64,000 nucleotides of DNA from Verrucomicrobiaceae bacterium UBA1938. GTDB taxonomy: Bacteria > Verrucomicrobiota > Verrucomicrobiia > Verrucomicrobiales > Verrucomicrobiaceae. Positions 1 to 6,942 of the stretch are shown one piece after another (position 1 is the stretch's first letter; each line of letters begins with the position of its first letter). A program made the position numbers and the translations under genes. The stretch lies in NCBI GenBank assembly GCA_002336895.1, contig DDFC01000020.1, positions 292,174 to 356,173 of the forward strand, written 5' to 3'. Below the pieces are notes generated by a model. The model searched no databases. It saw only the letters and a list, made by a program, of their open reading frames with translations, and was not told the origin of the DNA.

Positions 1-45
1 GCGGCGGTCATCACGTTCGTTTTGCGTGTCGGAAAGTGCGGACAT
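1..45 (-). CDS. Start of an unidentified gene (partial)
   Basis: Reading leftward from an ATG at 45, fifteen codons stay open to the window edge and encode MSALSDTQNERDDRR. It lies downstream of rpsR on the same strand, but a strong inverted repeat separates them. The fragment does not look like the start of L9, S6 or SSB, the usual rpsR neighbours. It is too short to identify, and could be a chance open stretch. Confidence 0.3.
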   Translation of the reverse strand, partial: MSALSDTQNERDDRR

Positions 46-60
46 GGGCTGTAAATGGAA

Positions 61-93
61 CTTCCCACTGCCGCGGTGTGCAACAGTGGGAAG
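61..93 (-). terminator. Inverted repeat after rpsR, terminator-like
   Basis: CTTCCCACTG (61-70) and CAGTGGGAAG (84-93) are perfect 10-bp arms around a 13-nt loop. Read on the minus strand, the direction of rpsR, the hairpin is followed by TTCCATTT, a weak U-rich tail. It probably ends or attenuates the ribosomal-protein transcript. The poor U tract keeps this uncertain. Confidence 0.45.
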
Positions 94-134
94 CAGATCA
101 GGAGAAACCCTTCACGGGTGTGAAGTCCGGCAGA

Positions 135-374
135 TCAGGGCAGGAGGTTGACGGCGCGGGAGCGCTTGACCTCACGCACGACCTTGCGGTGCAGCCAGGC
201 AGGAAGACCGGTGATGCGGCGGGGGATGAGCTTGCCGGATTCGGTGGTGAAACGGGCAAGGATCTCAGGATTGGTGTAAACGATCTTTTCCACCGGGATG
301 TCCACACGGCGGCGCGGCATCTTGCGATTGGCGCGGCGGAAGTTGGACATGCGTTCTTTGGTCTTCGGTTGCAT
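135..374 (-). CDS. rpsR: 30S ribosomal protein bS18
   Basis: A 79-residue protein with the S18 core: a NPEILARFTTESGKLIPRR stretch, then RRITG, a basic helix and the family's C-terminal LLP. S18 binds the platform of the small subunit beside S6. The basic N-terminus contains no cysteine, so this is the zinc-free (C-) form rather than the CxxC form seen in some phyla. An alternative start at the internal Met9 would give 71 residues. It lies 18 nt downstream of rpmG and is probably cotranscribed with rpmG and the DksA-like gene. The usual rpsF and ssb partners are absent here. Confidence 0.95.
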   Translation of the reverse strand: MQPKTKERMSNFRRANRKMPRRRVDIPVEKIVYTNPEILARFTTESGKLIPRRITGLPAWLHRKVVREVKRSRAVNLLP

Positions 375-392
375 GGCAGTCTTGGGTAAAAA

Positions 393-566
393 TTAGCGGA
401 TTTCGCGGTGAAGGGTGCGCTTCTTCATGTAGTGATTGAACTTCACCTTCTCAAGACGGCCGGGGGTGCGGACGCTCTTCTTGTTGCGCGTGGTCACGTA
501 GCGTGAGGGCGGCATTCCTGCAGCTTTGGCTTCCGTGCATTCCAGTGTGATGATTTCTCGCGGCAT
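393..566 (-). CDS. rpmG: 50S ribosomal protein bL33 (zinc-free form)
   Basis: A 57-residue protein beginning MPREIITLECTEAKAAG and ending KKRTLHREIR. The conserved RYVTTRNKK and RLEKVKFNHYMKK stretches identify L33, a small protein of the large subunit near the E site. Zinc-binding L33 has two CxxC pairs. Here the first is reduced to ECTEA, keeping one Cys, and the second is replaced by HYMKK, so it should not bind zinc. It starts 23 nt after the DksA-like stop codon and precedes rpsR by 18 nt, so the three genes probably form one operon. Confidence 0.95.
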   Translation of the reverse strand: MPREIITLECTEAKAAGMPPSRYVTTRNKKSVRTPGRLEKVKFNHYMKKRTLHREIR

Positions 567-589
567 AAATTTGGGGCGCGGAGGTTAGG

Positions 590-1678
590 TCACTCCTTGG
601 AGAAGTCAAGCGATTCGCCGGAGTTGTTGTTATTGGAGCTCGGAATCGTGTCATCCTCGTCCTTTTCGTCGTCGGAGGCGTCGTCCGCGCTGTCCAGTCC
701 GAAGAGGGAGTGCACAGGGCGGCTCCAGCGGCCGCTCATCTGGTTGCGCTCCAGCTTTTCCTGGTAGGCCACGGAGAAGCGGGCGAAGGGCATGGCCTCC
801 AGGCGCTCTTCCGGGATCTTGACGCCGGTGCCTTCGCACACGCCGTAGGTGCCGGTTTCGATGCGCTTGAGGGCCTCATTGATTTCATAGAGGGCGTCCT
901 GCTCCTTGCCCAGGAGGCTGAGGGCGAAGTCGCGGTCATACGCGTCGCTGCCGGCGTCTGCCTGGTGCATGCCGAAGGCGGAGGCGTCTCCGTTTTCATT
1001 GCGGATGGTTTCGCTGGCCACGCCTTCGATGGAGTTGAGGTAGGCGTCGCGCAGTTCCACGAGGCGCTGCTTCTGCTTCTTGAGGAAGGGGGTCATCTTC
1101 ACCGGGCCCTTGGCGATCTCGATGGTGATGCCTTCGTCTTCACCACGGTTCACGCGGGAGCGCGGGGTGCCGGCGGTGGCGCCACGGGGCATGGAGACGG
1201 CAGGAGTCTTGGAGGCGGGCTTGTCAGCCTTGGCTGGAGCCTTCTTGACTGGAGCGGGTGCGGGGGCTGGCGCAGGAGCAGGTGCGGGAGCGGCCTTGGC
1301 GGCAGGCTTCTCAGCCTTGGCCGGTGCGGCCTTCACAGGGGCGGCAGCTTTGGCCGGAGCGGCCTTCTTGGCAGGGGCTGCGGCCTTGACGGGCGCGGCT
1401 TTTTTAGCTGGGGCCGCTGCTTTCTTGGCAGGAGCGGCGGCTTTCTTGGCGGGGGCGGGAGCTTTTTTGGCGGCGGGTTTCTTCACAGGCTTGGGATCGG
1501 GTTTCTTGGGGGCGGGCTTTTTCGGCGCCGCTTTTTGAGAAAGGGGTTTGCTTTTGGCCTTCACCGCCGGCTTGACGGGGGCGGGCTTGCTCTTCGACTT
1601 CACCGCTTTGGCTGGAGCTTTTTTCGCTGGCTTGGCGGCGGGCTTTTTAACTGCGGGTTTCTTGGATTTCGCAGGCAT
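590..1678 (-). CDS. DksA/TraR-family protein with histone-H1-like tail and degenerate zinc site
   Basis: A 362-residue protein. Residues 1 to about 160 are almost only Lys, Ala and Pro in AAPAKKA-type repeats, followed by a PA run, as in histone-H1-like bacterial DNA-binding tails. From about 195 to 310 it is DksA/TraR-like: a coiled-coil region (TPFLKKQKQRLVELRD), an acidic tip (DAGSDAYDRDF) and the zinc-finger fold (TGTYGVCEGTGVKIPEERL). Of the four zinc cysteines only C281 remains; the others are T284, S302 and Y305 by alignment. The C-terminus is acidic. DksA proteins enter the RNA polymerase secondary channel and modulate rRNA promoters; the tail suggests added DNA or RNA binding. It heads the rpmG-rpsR operon. 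Confidence 0.85.
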   Translation of the reverse strand: MPAKSKKPAVKKPAAKPAKKAPAKAVKSKSKPAPVKPAVKAKSKPLSQKAAPKKPAPKKPDPKPVKKPAAKKAPAPAKKAAAPAKKAAAPAKKAAPVKAAAPAKKAAPAKAAAPVKAAPAKAEKPAAKAAPAPAPAPAPAPAPVKKAPAKADKPASKTPAVSMPRGATAGTPRSRVNRGEDEGITIEIAKGPVKMTPFLKKQKQRLVELRDAYLNSIEGVASETIRNENGDASAFGMHQADAGSDAYDRDFALSLLGKEQDALYEINEALKRIETGTYGVCEGTGVKIPEERLEAMPFARFSVAYQEKLERNQMSGRWSRPVHSLFGLDSADDASDDEKDEDDTIPSSNNNNSGESLDFSKE

Positions 1679-1767
1679 GACTTTGGCGGTGTTGGGTTAG
1701 TCGATGAACATCTCCTCTCCAGAGCCCGGTGCACAGGGGTGGAAAAAGAGGCGCGGATTCTGGCTGC

Positions 1768-1787
1768 GGTTGCCATTTCACGCAACC
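1768..1787. promoter_or_regulatory. Inverted repeat upstream of the DksA-like operon
   Basis: GGTTGC (1768-1773) and GCAACC (1782-1787) form perfect 6-bp arms with an 8-nt centre, 90 bp upstream of the DksA-like start. It is a possible operator or promoter-proximal hairpin. It does not match a Zur box that I can recognise. Confidence 0.25.
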
Positions 1788-1880
1788 AGTATTCCAACGC
1801 CGCTCCAAGGTTCACGTTTCAGGCAGGTTGAGACATCTGGCAGGTTGCGCCGGGGCGGGGGCGGGGCTTACTCTGCCGGC

Positions 1881-2264
1881 ATGAATGCCGAACCCAATCC
1901 CAGTTCCGTGCTTTCCAGCCTCTGGCTGCAGATCCGTGCCGTGCTGGATCTGGTGCTGGACCTCTCCTTCCAGCGCTTTGTGACCCCGCGCCTGGTGCGC
2001 ATGCTCTACGTGCTGAGCCTGCTGGCCGCGGCCTTTTACGCCTTCAGCTACATGTTCAGCGGGTTTAAAAACGGCACCTTCACCGGTCTTTTCCAGATGG
2101 CCACGGCCCCGCTGGCTTTTCTGCTCTACCTCATCGTGGCCCGCGTCACCGTGGAGCTGATCCTGGCCATCTTCCGCATCGCCGACCACCTGGCGCCCAG
2201 ACCCGATGAGCCTGGAGCCAAGCCACCCGTGAAGCCGGACAATTTTACGGATCCGGTGAGGTAG
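1881..2264 (+). CDS. DUF4282-like small membrane protein
   Basis: A 127-residue protein with two membrane segments, at about residues 40-60 and 72-98, separated by a short loop (FSGFKNGTFTG), and a soluble Pro-rich tail. The pattern SFQRFVTPRLVRMLYVLSLL followed by VARVTVELILAIFRIADHL is typical of the DUF4282 family, whose function is unknown. The ATG at 1881 is chosen because the upstream in-frame extension overlaps the divergent promoter region and reads like non-coding sequence. It stands alone between the DksA-like operon and nuoH. Confidence 0.7.
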   Translation: MNAEPNPSSVLSSLWLQIRAVLDLVLDLSFQRFVTPRLVRMLYVLSLLAAAFYAFSYMFSGFKNGTFTGLFQMATAPLAFLLYLIVARVTVELILAIFRIADHLAPRPDEPGAKPPVKPDNFTDPVR

Positions 2265-2297
2265 GCACAGCAAGGGCATTGCACTTGAAGCGCGACT

Positions 2298-2315
2298 TTG
2301 TGAAATTTTTCACAA
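2298..2315. promoter_or_regulatory. Rex-type operator upstream of nuoH
   Basis: TTGTGAA (2298-2304), a 4-nt centre ATTT, then TTCACAA (2309-2315). This exactly fits the known Rex consensus TTGTGAA-N4-TTCACAA, and the symmetry extends one more base on each side. Rex represses respiratory and fermentative genes when NADH/NAD+ is low. The site ends 45 bp before nuoH, a typical kind of Rex target. Confidence 0.75.
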
Positions 2316-2322
2316 ATTGCGG

Positions 2323-2350
2323 TTGCCGCCCCCCGCTGCACCCTGATAAT
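2323..2350 (+). promoter_or_regulatory. Candidate nuoH promoter
   Basis: TTGCCG (2323-2328) and GATAAT (2345-2350) with a 16-bp spacer resemble sigma-70-type -35 and -10 boxes. Transcription would begin about 4 nt before the annotated ATG, so the message would be nearly leaderless or translation would begin at the second ATG (2373). The Rex-like site lies immediately upstream. Confidence 0.35.
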
Positions 2351-2360
2351 CGGGCTGCCG

Positions 2361-3581
2361 ATGTTCACTCCCATGCTCGCCACTTTCGATCTCATTGCGC
2401 TCGCCGCCTCGGTGGGGAAGATCATTTTCCTGACTTTCCTGGTCATTCTGCCCCTGGTTTCGATCGCCGTTTACTTTGAGCGACGCATCTCCGCCGTGAT
2501 CCAGGACCGCGTGGGCCCAAACCGCGTGGGCGTGCCGCTGACGCTCTTTGGCTTCAAGAAAGACTGGCAGCCCTTTGGCATCGGCGGTCTGGCACAGGCG
2601 GCGGCAGACGGCCTGAAGTTCATTTTGAAGGAGGACTTTGTGCCCTCCCACGTGCGCAAGTTTTACTACTGGCTGGCCCCCTGCCTCACGGTGGTGCCCG
2701 CCCTGCTCACCTGCGTGGTGCTGCCCTTTGGCAGCGAGCTGAATCTCTCCTTCCTCGGACTGGCGGAGCCCATCAAGCTGGTGATCGCCGACCTGAGCGT
2801 GGGCCCGCTCTTCACCTTTGCCATCGCCTCCCTGGGTGTGTACGGCATCGTGCTCGCAGGCTGGTCATCCAACTCCAAGTACCCCTTCCTCGGCGGCGTG
2901 CGCGCCAGCGCGCAGATGATCTCGTATGAGATGTCCCTCGGCCTTTCCATCATCCCGGTGCTGATGATCTTTGGCGAGCTGAACCTGACCAAGATGTCCG
3001 CCTTCCAGGATGCCAATGGCTGGCTGCTGCTGCCCTTCTGGGGCGATGCTGCTCCCTGGGCCAATGGCTGGAACTTCAGCCGCTGGGTGCTGCTCATCCC
3101 CATCGTCATCTCCTTCGTCATCTTCACCGTCTCCATGTTTGCCGAGACGAACCGCCTGCCCTTTGACCTCGCCGAGTGCGAGACCGAGCTGGTGGCCGGC
3201 TACCACACCGAGTACAGCTCCATGAAGTTTGCCCTCTTCTTCATGGGTGAATATGCCGCGATGATCATCGGCTCCGGCATGGCAGTGACGCTCTTCCTCG
3301 GCGGCTGGAGCATCCCCTTCTGGCCTTATCTTGAAAAGATCATCCCGCTGCAGCTGCACTACACCCCCGGCACCACGCCCTTCTACACCGGCCTGCTGCA
3401 CATGGGCACATTCTTTGCCAAGGTGTTTGCCTTCATCGTCTTCTTCATCGTCATCCGCTGGACGCTGCCCCGCTTCCGCTTTGACCAGCTCATGGCCCTC
3501 GGCTGGAAGGTCTTCTTCGAGCTCGCTCTGGCAAATGTCTTCCTCACCGCCGTGCTGATGTGGTGGTTTCCGCTGAAGTAA
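2361..3581 (+). CDS. nuoH: NADH-quinone oxidoreductase subunit H (NuoH)
   Basis: A 406-residue polytopic membrane protein. Signatures of complex I subunit 1 are clear: ERRISAVIQDRVGPNRVG after the first helix, GGLAQAAADGLKFILKED, and NRLPFDLAECETELVAGYH followed by TEYSSMKFALFFMGEY. NuoH lies at the quinone-binding junction and couples quinone reduction to the proton-pumping arm. It is longer than typical 325-345 residue homologues, with an extra loop near residues 320-345. No other nuo gene adjoins it, so it is an orphan or separated subunit. A Rex operator lies just upstream, consistent with redox control of NADH oxidation. A second in-frame ATG at 2373 is an alternative start. Confidence 0.95.
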   Translation: MFTPMLATFDLIALAASVGKIIFLTFLVILPLVSIAVYFERRISAVIQDRVGPNRVGVPLTLFGFKKDWQPFGIGGLAQAAADGLKFILKEDFVPSHVRKFYYWLAPCLTVVPALLTCVVLPFGSELNLSFLGLAEPIKLVIADLSVGPLFTFAIASLGVYGIVLAGWSSNSKYPFLGGVRASAQMISYEMSLGLSIIPVLMIFGELNLTKMSAFQDANGWLLLPFWGDAAPWANGWNFSRWVLLIPIVISFVIFTVSMFAETNRLPFDLAECETELVAGYHTEYSSMKFALFFMGEYAAMIIGSGMAVTLFLGGWSIPFWPYLEKIIPLQLHYTPGTTPFYTGLLHMGTFFAKVFAFIVFFIVIRWTLPRFRFDQLMALGWKVFFELALANVFLTAVLMWWFPLK

Positions 3582-3698
3582 GCTGAACCGCAAGAGGCAC
3601 GAAAGCGGCAGCTTTGCCTCCTTTGTCTCTTGGTGAGATATAAAGGGCAGGCTGTTCCTCGTTGTGCAGGCACAGTCCAAATTCGCACTGCGCGCGAC

Positions 3699-4115
3699 TC
3701 ACAGCGGGGCCTGCTGCTTCTTCGCACCACCCAGCCACCGGCCTGCGATCAATGCCGCCACGGTGGCCAGCAGGGCGCCGCTCAGGTCGGCGCTCCAGTC
3801 CCACACATCGCCGCCGCTGCGGCCGGGGACGTAGAGCTGGTGCCACTCGTCCACCACGCCCACGAGGCCGCAAAAGGCCAGCGTGAGCAGCAGCGCCGCG
3901 CCAAAGGTCTGCGCACGCCCCGCCAGCCGCAGGCTGAGCAGGAAGCAGGTGCCGCCGATGGCGAAGAAGGCGCAGTGCTCAAACTTGTCCACCCCCTCAA
4001 AGTCTCCCGGCTTGGGCAGAAAGGTCTGCGAGGAGAGCCACCACAGCACCCCGGCCCAGATGAGGGTCAGTACGCGCCAGAAGGCGGGAGACGAAAGAAA
4101 GCGGGGGAGTTTCAT
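3699..4115 (-). CDS. VanZ-like membrane protein
   Basis: About 138 residues with four predicted membrane helices. The motif VDKFEHCAFFAIGG, followed by a VGVVDEWHQLYVPGR motif and a DWSADLSGALLA segment, is typical of the VanZ-like family. VanZ gives low-level teicoplanin resistance in enterococci, but most distant homologues have no known role. The ATG at 4115 is preferred over a GTG at 4127. It converges on nuoH and is divergent from the next gene. Confidence 0.85.
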   Translation of the reverse strand: MKLPRFLSSPAFWRVLTLIWAGVLWWLSSQTFLPKPGDFEGVDKFEHCAFFAIGGTCFLLSLRLAGRAQTFGAALLLTLAFCGLVGVVDEWHQLYVPGRSGGDVWDWSADLSGALLATVAALIAGRWLGGAKKQQAPL

Positions 4116-4269
4116 CGCAGATGCCACCTGCCATAGCAGGCATGGTGCCGCATTTCCACCGCAAGAAGCTGACGATGCTGCCGCCTGGCAGAGGCTGAAA
4201 GCTGCGCCATCCCCCGCTCAGTCATTTTTTCATCGCCTTTCCAAAGAGCTTCCGTCAACATCCGCCACC

Positions 4270-4707
4270 ATGAGCTCCTCCACCCATCCTGTCTTTGTGC
4301 TGGCCGTACTGGGTCTGGTGGGCGCGGTGATCATGCTGGTCACAGTGTTGCGGGTGCACCACCGCGGGCTGAAGGCGATGCTGCTGCTCTTTGCGCTGGC
4401 GCTGCTGACGCCCGCCGGGCTGGTGCTGATGGCGCTGTACCCTGAGTGGACGGACGCACGCATCCGCACGTACAAGGACTTTTACGAGGGCATCCACCTG
4501 GGCATGACACGTGCAGAGGTGATGGAGGTCAAAGCGCACCTCTACCCCGCAGACGGCCCACGGAAGGTACCCACCATCATCGCCGAGGATGAGACGAGCC
4601 TGACCTTTTTCATGCACCCGGAGGACAAGGCGGAGCCCAACTGCGAGGGCATTTTGCTGACCTTTGCGGAAGGAAAGCTGAAATCCAAAATCTACTCTCC
4701 CGACTAA
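4270..4707 (+). CDS. Membrane-anchored hypothetical protein
   Basis: A 145-residue protein with two N-terminal membrane helices (about 8-26 and 35-56) and a soluble C-terminal domain of about 85 residues. The domain contains GIHLGMTRAEVMEVKAHLYP, which resembles the first helix of SmpA/OmlA-like or BLIP-like folds, where GMT-x-x-x-V motifs are common. Function is unknown. It ends 4 nt before the following lipoprotein hydrolase, so the two are probably cotranscribed and may act together at the envelope. Confidence 0.7.
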   Translation: MSSSTHPVFVLAVLGLVGAVIMLVTVLRVHHRGLKAMLLLFALALLTPAGLVLMALYPEWTDARIRTYKDFYEGIHLGMTRAEVMEVKAHLYPADGPRKVPTIIAEDETSLTFFMHPEDKAEPNCEGILLTFAEGKLKSKIYSPD

Positions 4708-4711
4708 GCCC

Positions 4712-5563
4712 GTGCCGCTCTGGAAACGAGTCATCCGCATCGTGGCCATCATCGTGCTCTCCCCCGTGGTGCTGCTGCTGGGCTGCCAGTCAAAGCTCAT
4801 CTACCACCCCAACCCCTACCGGGAGGAGTACGAGACCATGCTGCGTACCGCCAAGGGGGCGCGCCTGCGTTTCAGCACCAGCCAGGGGGCGCAGACGGCC
4901 TTCTACATCCCGCCACGCGCCGCCACCACCGGGCTGCCGCAGACGGTGTGGGTGTGCTTTGCCGGAAACGGCTCCCTGGCGCTGGACTGGCTGAACCACA
5001 CCGACGACTGGGACGCCCGCTACGCCTACCTGCTGGTGGACTACCCCAGCTACGGCGACTGCGCCGGCACGCCCAACCCCGCACGCATCCGGGAAAACGG
5101 CACCGCCGCCGTGGCCGCCCTGCAGACGCACTTGCACACCAACCGGGAGGAACTGCTGCCACACCTGGCCTTTCTGGGGCACTCCCTGGGCTCTGCGGCA
5201 GCGCTGATGCTGGCGGACGATCTGGATCTTCGGCGTGGCGTGCTGCTCTCCCCCTTTACCAGCATGACGGAGATGGGCCGCATCGTGCTCGGCTGGCCGC
5301 TCTGCCACCTGAACCTGCACCGCTATGACAACCGGCGCACGCTGGCGCATGTGGCCGCACGGCAGGGCGCACGCATTGAGATCTTTCATGGCACGGACGA
5401 CGAGGTGATCCCCACCCGCATGGGCCGGGAGCTGGCGGCGGCGCACCCGCAGGCCGTGGCGCTGCACGAGGTGCCCGGCGCGCACCACAATGACATCCTC
5501 ATGCTGGCCGCGCCCCAGATCGGGCGGGCCATGGCGGCGGTGCTGGCTGGAGGGCCACGCTGA
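4712..5563 (+). CDS. Alpha/beta-hydrolase lipoprotein
   Basis: A 283-residue serine hydrolase. An N-terminal hydrophobic segment ends in the lipobox LLLGC, so it is probably lipid-anchored. The fold shows the oxyanion region CFAGNGSLA, the nucleophile elbow GHSLGSAAA, an acid in FHGTDDEVI and a catalytic His in GAHHNDIL. It resembles the BEM46/FrsA-like esterases; the substrate cannot be inferred. The start is GTG at 4712, 4 nt after the preceding stop codon, which suggests translational coupling. Confidence 0.85.
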   Translation: MPLWKRVIRIVAIIVLSPVVLLLGCQSKLIYHPNPYREEYETMLRTAKGARLRFSTSQGAQTAFYIPPRAATTGLPQTVWVCFAGNGSLALDWLNHTDDWDARYAYLLVDYPSYGDCAGTPNPARIRENGTAAVAALQTHLHTNREELLPHLAFLGHSLGSAAALMLADDLDLRRGVLLSPFTSMTEMGRIVLGWPLCHLNLHRYDNRRTLAHVAARQGARIEIFHGTDDEVIPTRMGRELAAAHPQAVALHEVPGAHHNDILMLAAPQIGRAMAAVLAGGPR

Positions 5564-5634
5564 GGGTACACCGTGGTTGCTTTCAGGCGGTGCTGTGCTC
5601 TGATGCGGGCTCAATCTCACCCCCACTAGCCACC

Positions 5635-6249
5635 ATGTCCGCCCACTCCGCCTCGGAAAAGTCCTCCATCTGGTCCCTTCTCAATGTCATCATCGGCTCC
5701 GCCATCGGCGGCGTCGTGCTGATCTGGGTGCTGTCTTTCGTCGTGCAGGGGCTGGGCTCCCTGCGTCCGAAGCCCAAGGCTGAAACCGCCGCCGCAGCCC
5801 CTGCTGCAGCTGCTGCCCCGGCCGCCGCTCCGGCAGCTGCCGCCCCCGCTGCTGCTCCTGCCGCCGCCGCCCCCGTGCTGGAAGTGACCATCAAGCCCGA
5901 CCCCGCCAACCCCCTGGCCTACGACACCAAGGCCATCAGCGCCAAGGCTGGACAGAAGATCAAGCTGACCTTCAACAACACCCACCCCACCCTGCCCCAG
6001 CCGCACAACATCGTCATCGGCAAGGCCGGCACCAAGGACAAGATGATGACCATCGCCATGAGCGCCATGACCCTGGTGGACAAAGGCTACATCCCCGACT
6101 CCCCCGAGATCCTGGCCCACACCGGCCTGCTCCAGCCCGGCAAGACCGAGACCATCGAATTCACCGTGCCCGCCGCTGGCGAGTACCCCTTCTTCTGCAC
6201 CTTCCCCGGCCACGTGGCGCTGATGAACGGCGTGCTCACCGCGCAGTAA
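5635..6249 (+). CDS. Membrane-anchored azurin/plastocyanin-like cupredoxin
   Basis: A 204-residue protein. An N-terminal membrane helix (IIGSAIGGVVLIWVLSFVV) is followed by an Ala/Pro linker of about 35 residues and then a cupredoxin domain. Type-1 copper ligands are visible: His in PHNIV, Cys in FFCTFPGH, the following His, and Met in ALMNG. The protein probably shuttles electrons between periplasmic partners while tethered to the membrane by a flexible arm. The domain pattern is azurin-like, as in verrucomicrobial proteins beside dehydrogenases, but no redox partner adjoins it here. The ATG at 5635 fits the membrane helix better than the one at 5590. Confidence 0.88.
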   Translation: MSAHSASEKSSIWSLLNVIIGSAIGGVVLIWVLSFVVQGLGSLRPKPKAETAAAAPAAAAAPAAAPAAAAPAAAPAAAAPVLEVTIKPDPANPLAYDTKAISAKAGQKIKLTFNNTHPTLPQPHNIVIGKAGTKDKMMTIAMSAMTLVDKGYIPDSPEILAHTGLLQPGKTETIEFTVPAAGEYPFFCTFPGHVALMNGVLTAQ

Positions 6250-6277
6250 GATTCCCCCTTTTACCTCTCCTTTCCCC

Positions 6278-6694
6278 ATGGCTGTCTCCATCAGCGTCAA
6301 CTACGAAGGCGGCCTGCGCTGCCGAGCCACCCACGGCCCTTCGCAGAACCAGGTCATCACCGACGCCCCGGTGGACAATCATGGGAAGGGAGAGTCCTTC
6401 AGCCCTACGGACCTCGTGGCCACGGCGCTGGCCACCTGCATGGCCACCGTGATCGGCATCAAGGCCCAGCAAAAGGGCTACGACATCGCCGGCATGAAGG
6501 TCAGCGTGGAAAAGCACATGAGCGCAGACAGCCCGCGCCGCATCGTGCGCCTGCCCATCACCATCGAGATCCCGCTGCCGGAAGACCACCCGGACCGCAA
6601 GCTCCTCGAAGCCACCGCCCTCGGCTGCCCCGTGCACCACAGCGTGCACCCGGACATCGACAAGCCGGTGACGTTTGTGTGGGGCGGGAAGTAA
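6278..6694 (+). CDS. OsmC/Ohr-family peroxiredoxin-like protein
   Basis: A 138-residue OsmC-family protein. The two redox cysteines are visible in LATALATCMATVIG and in the ALGCPVHHSV motif near the C-terminus, matching the family's resolving pair. These proteins reduce organic hydroperoxides using dithiol cofactors; the GESFSPTDL motif is typical. The subfamily is closer to OsmC than to Ohr. It follows the cupredoxin gene by 28 nt, so the two may be cotranscribed. Confidence 0.9.
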   Translation: MAVSISVNYEGGLRCRATHGPSQNQVITDAPVDNHGKGESFSPTDLVATALATCMATVIGIKAQQKGYDIAGMKVSVEKHMSADSPRRIVRLPITIEIPLPEDHPDRKLLEATALGCPVHHSVHPDIDKPVTFVWGGK

Positions 6695-6876
6695 TAAGGG
6701 TGGAACAGCCGTGAGCTTGTTCAGGCTCGTGCTTCTATTCTGCTCAAGGGAATCCCAAGTTCTCCGTCCTGAAGGGAAGCGCGGCCCGCGTCTGTGTCAG
6801 CACCAAATCATTTTCGTGGCGCATGGTTTGCGTAATGACGCTGCGTCTCATTGAGTGACCTCATATGGATGGGCAG

Positions 6877-6914
6877 AAAACAAACAGCAGCTTTCCGTCT
6901 CGGGAAAGCTGCTG
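6877..6914 (-). terminator. Rho-independent terminator of fabF
   Basis: CAGCAGCTTTCC (6885-6896) and GGAAAGCTGCTG (6903-6914) form a perfect 12-bp stem with a 6-nt loop. On the minus strand the stem is followed by TTTGTTTT. It lies 29 bp downstream of the fabF stop codon. Confidence 0.9.
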
Positions 6915-6942
6915 CTGAGAGATGGGGGCTGGATGCCGGGCT

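Noticed and set aside
710..1831. Gly/Leu-rich plus-strand frame opposite the DksA-like gene
   Set aside because: It is the mirror of the Lys/Ala/Pro repeat region and has no recognisable domain.
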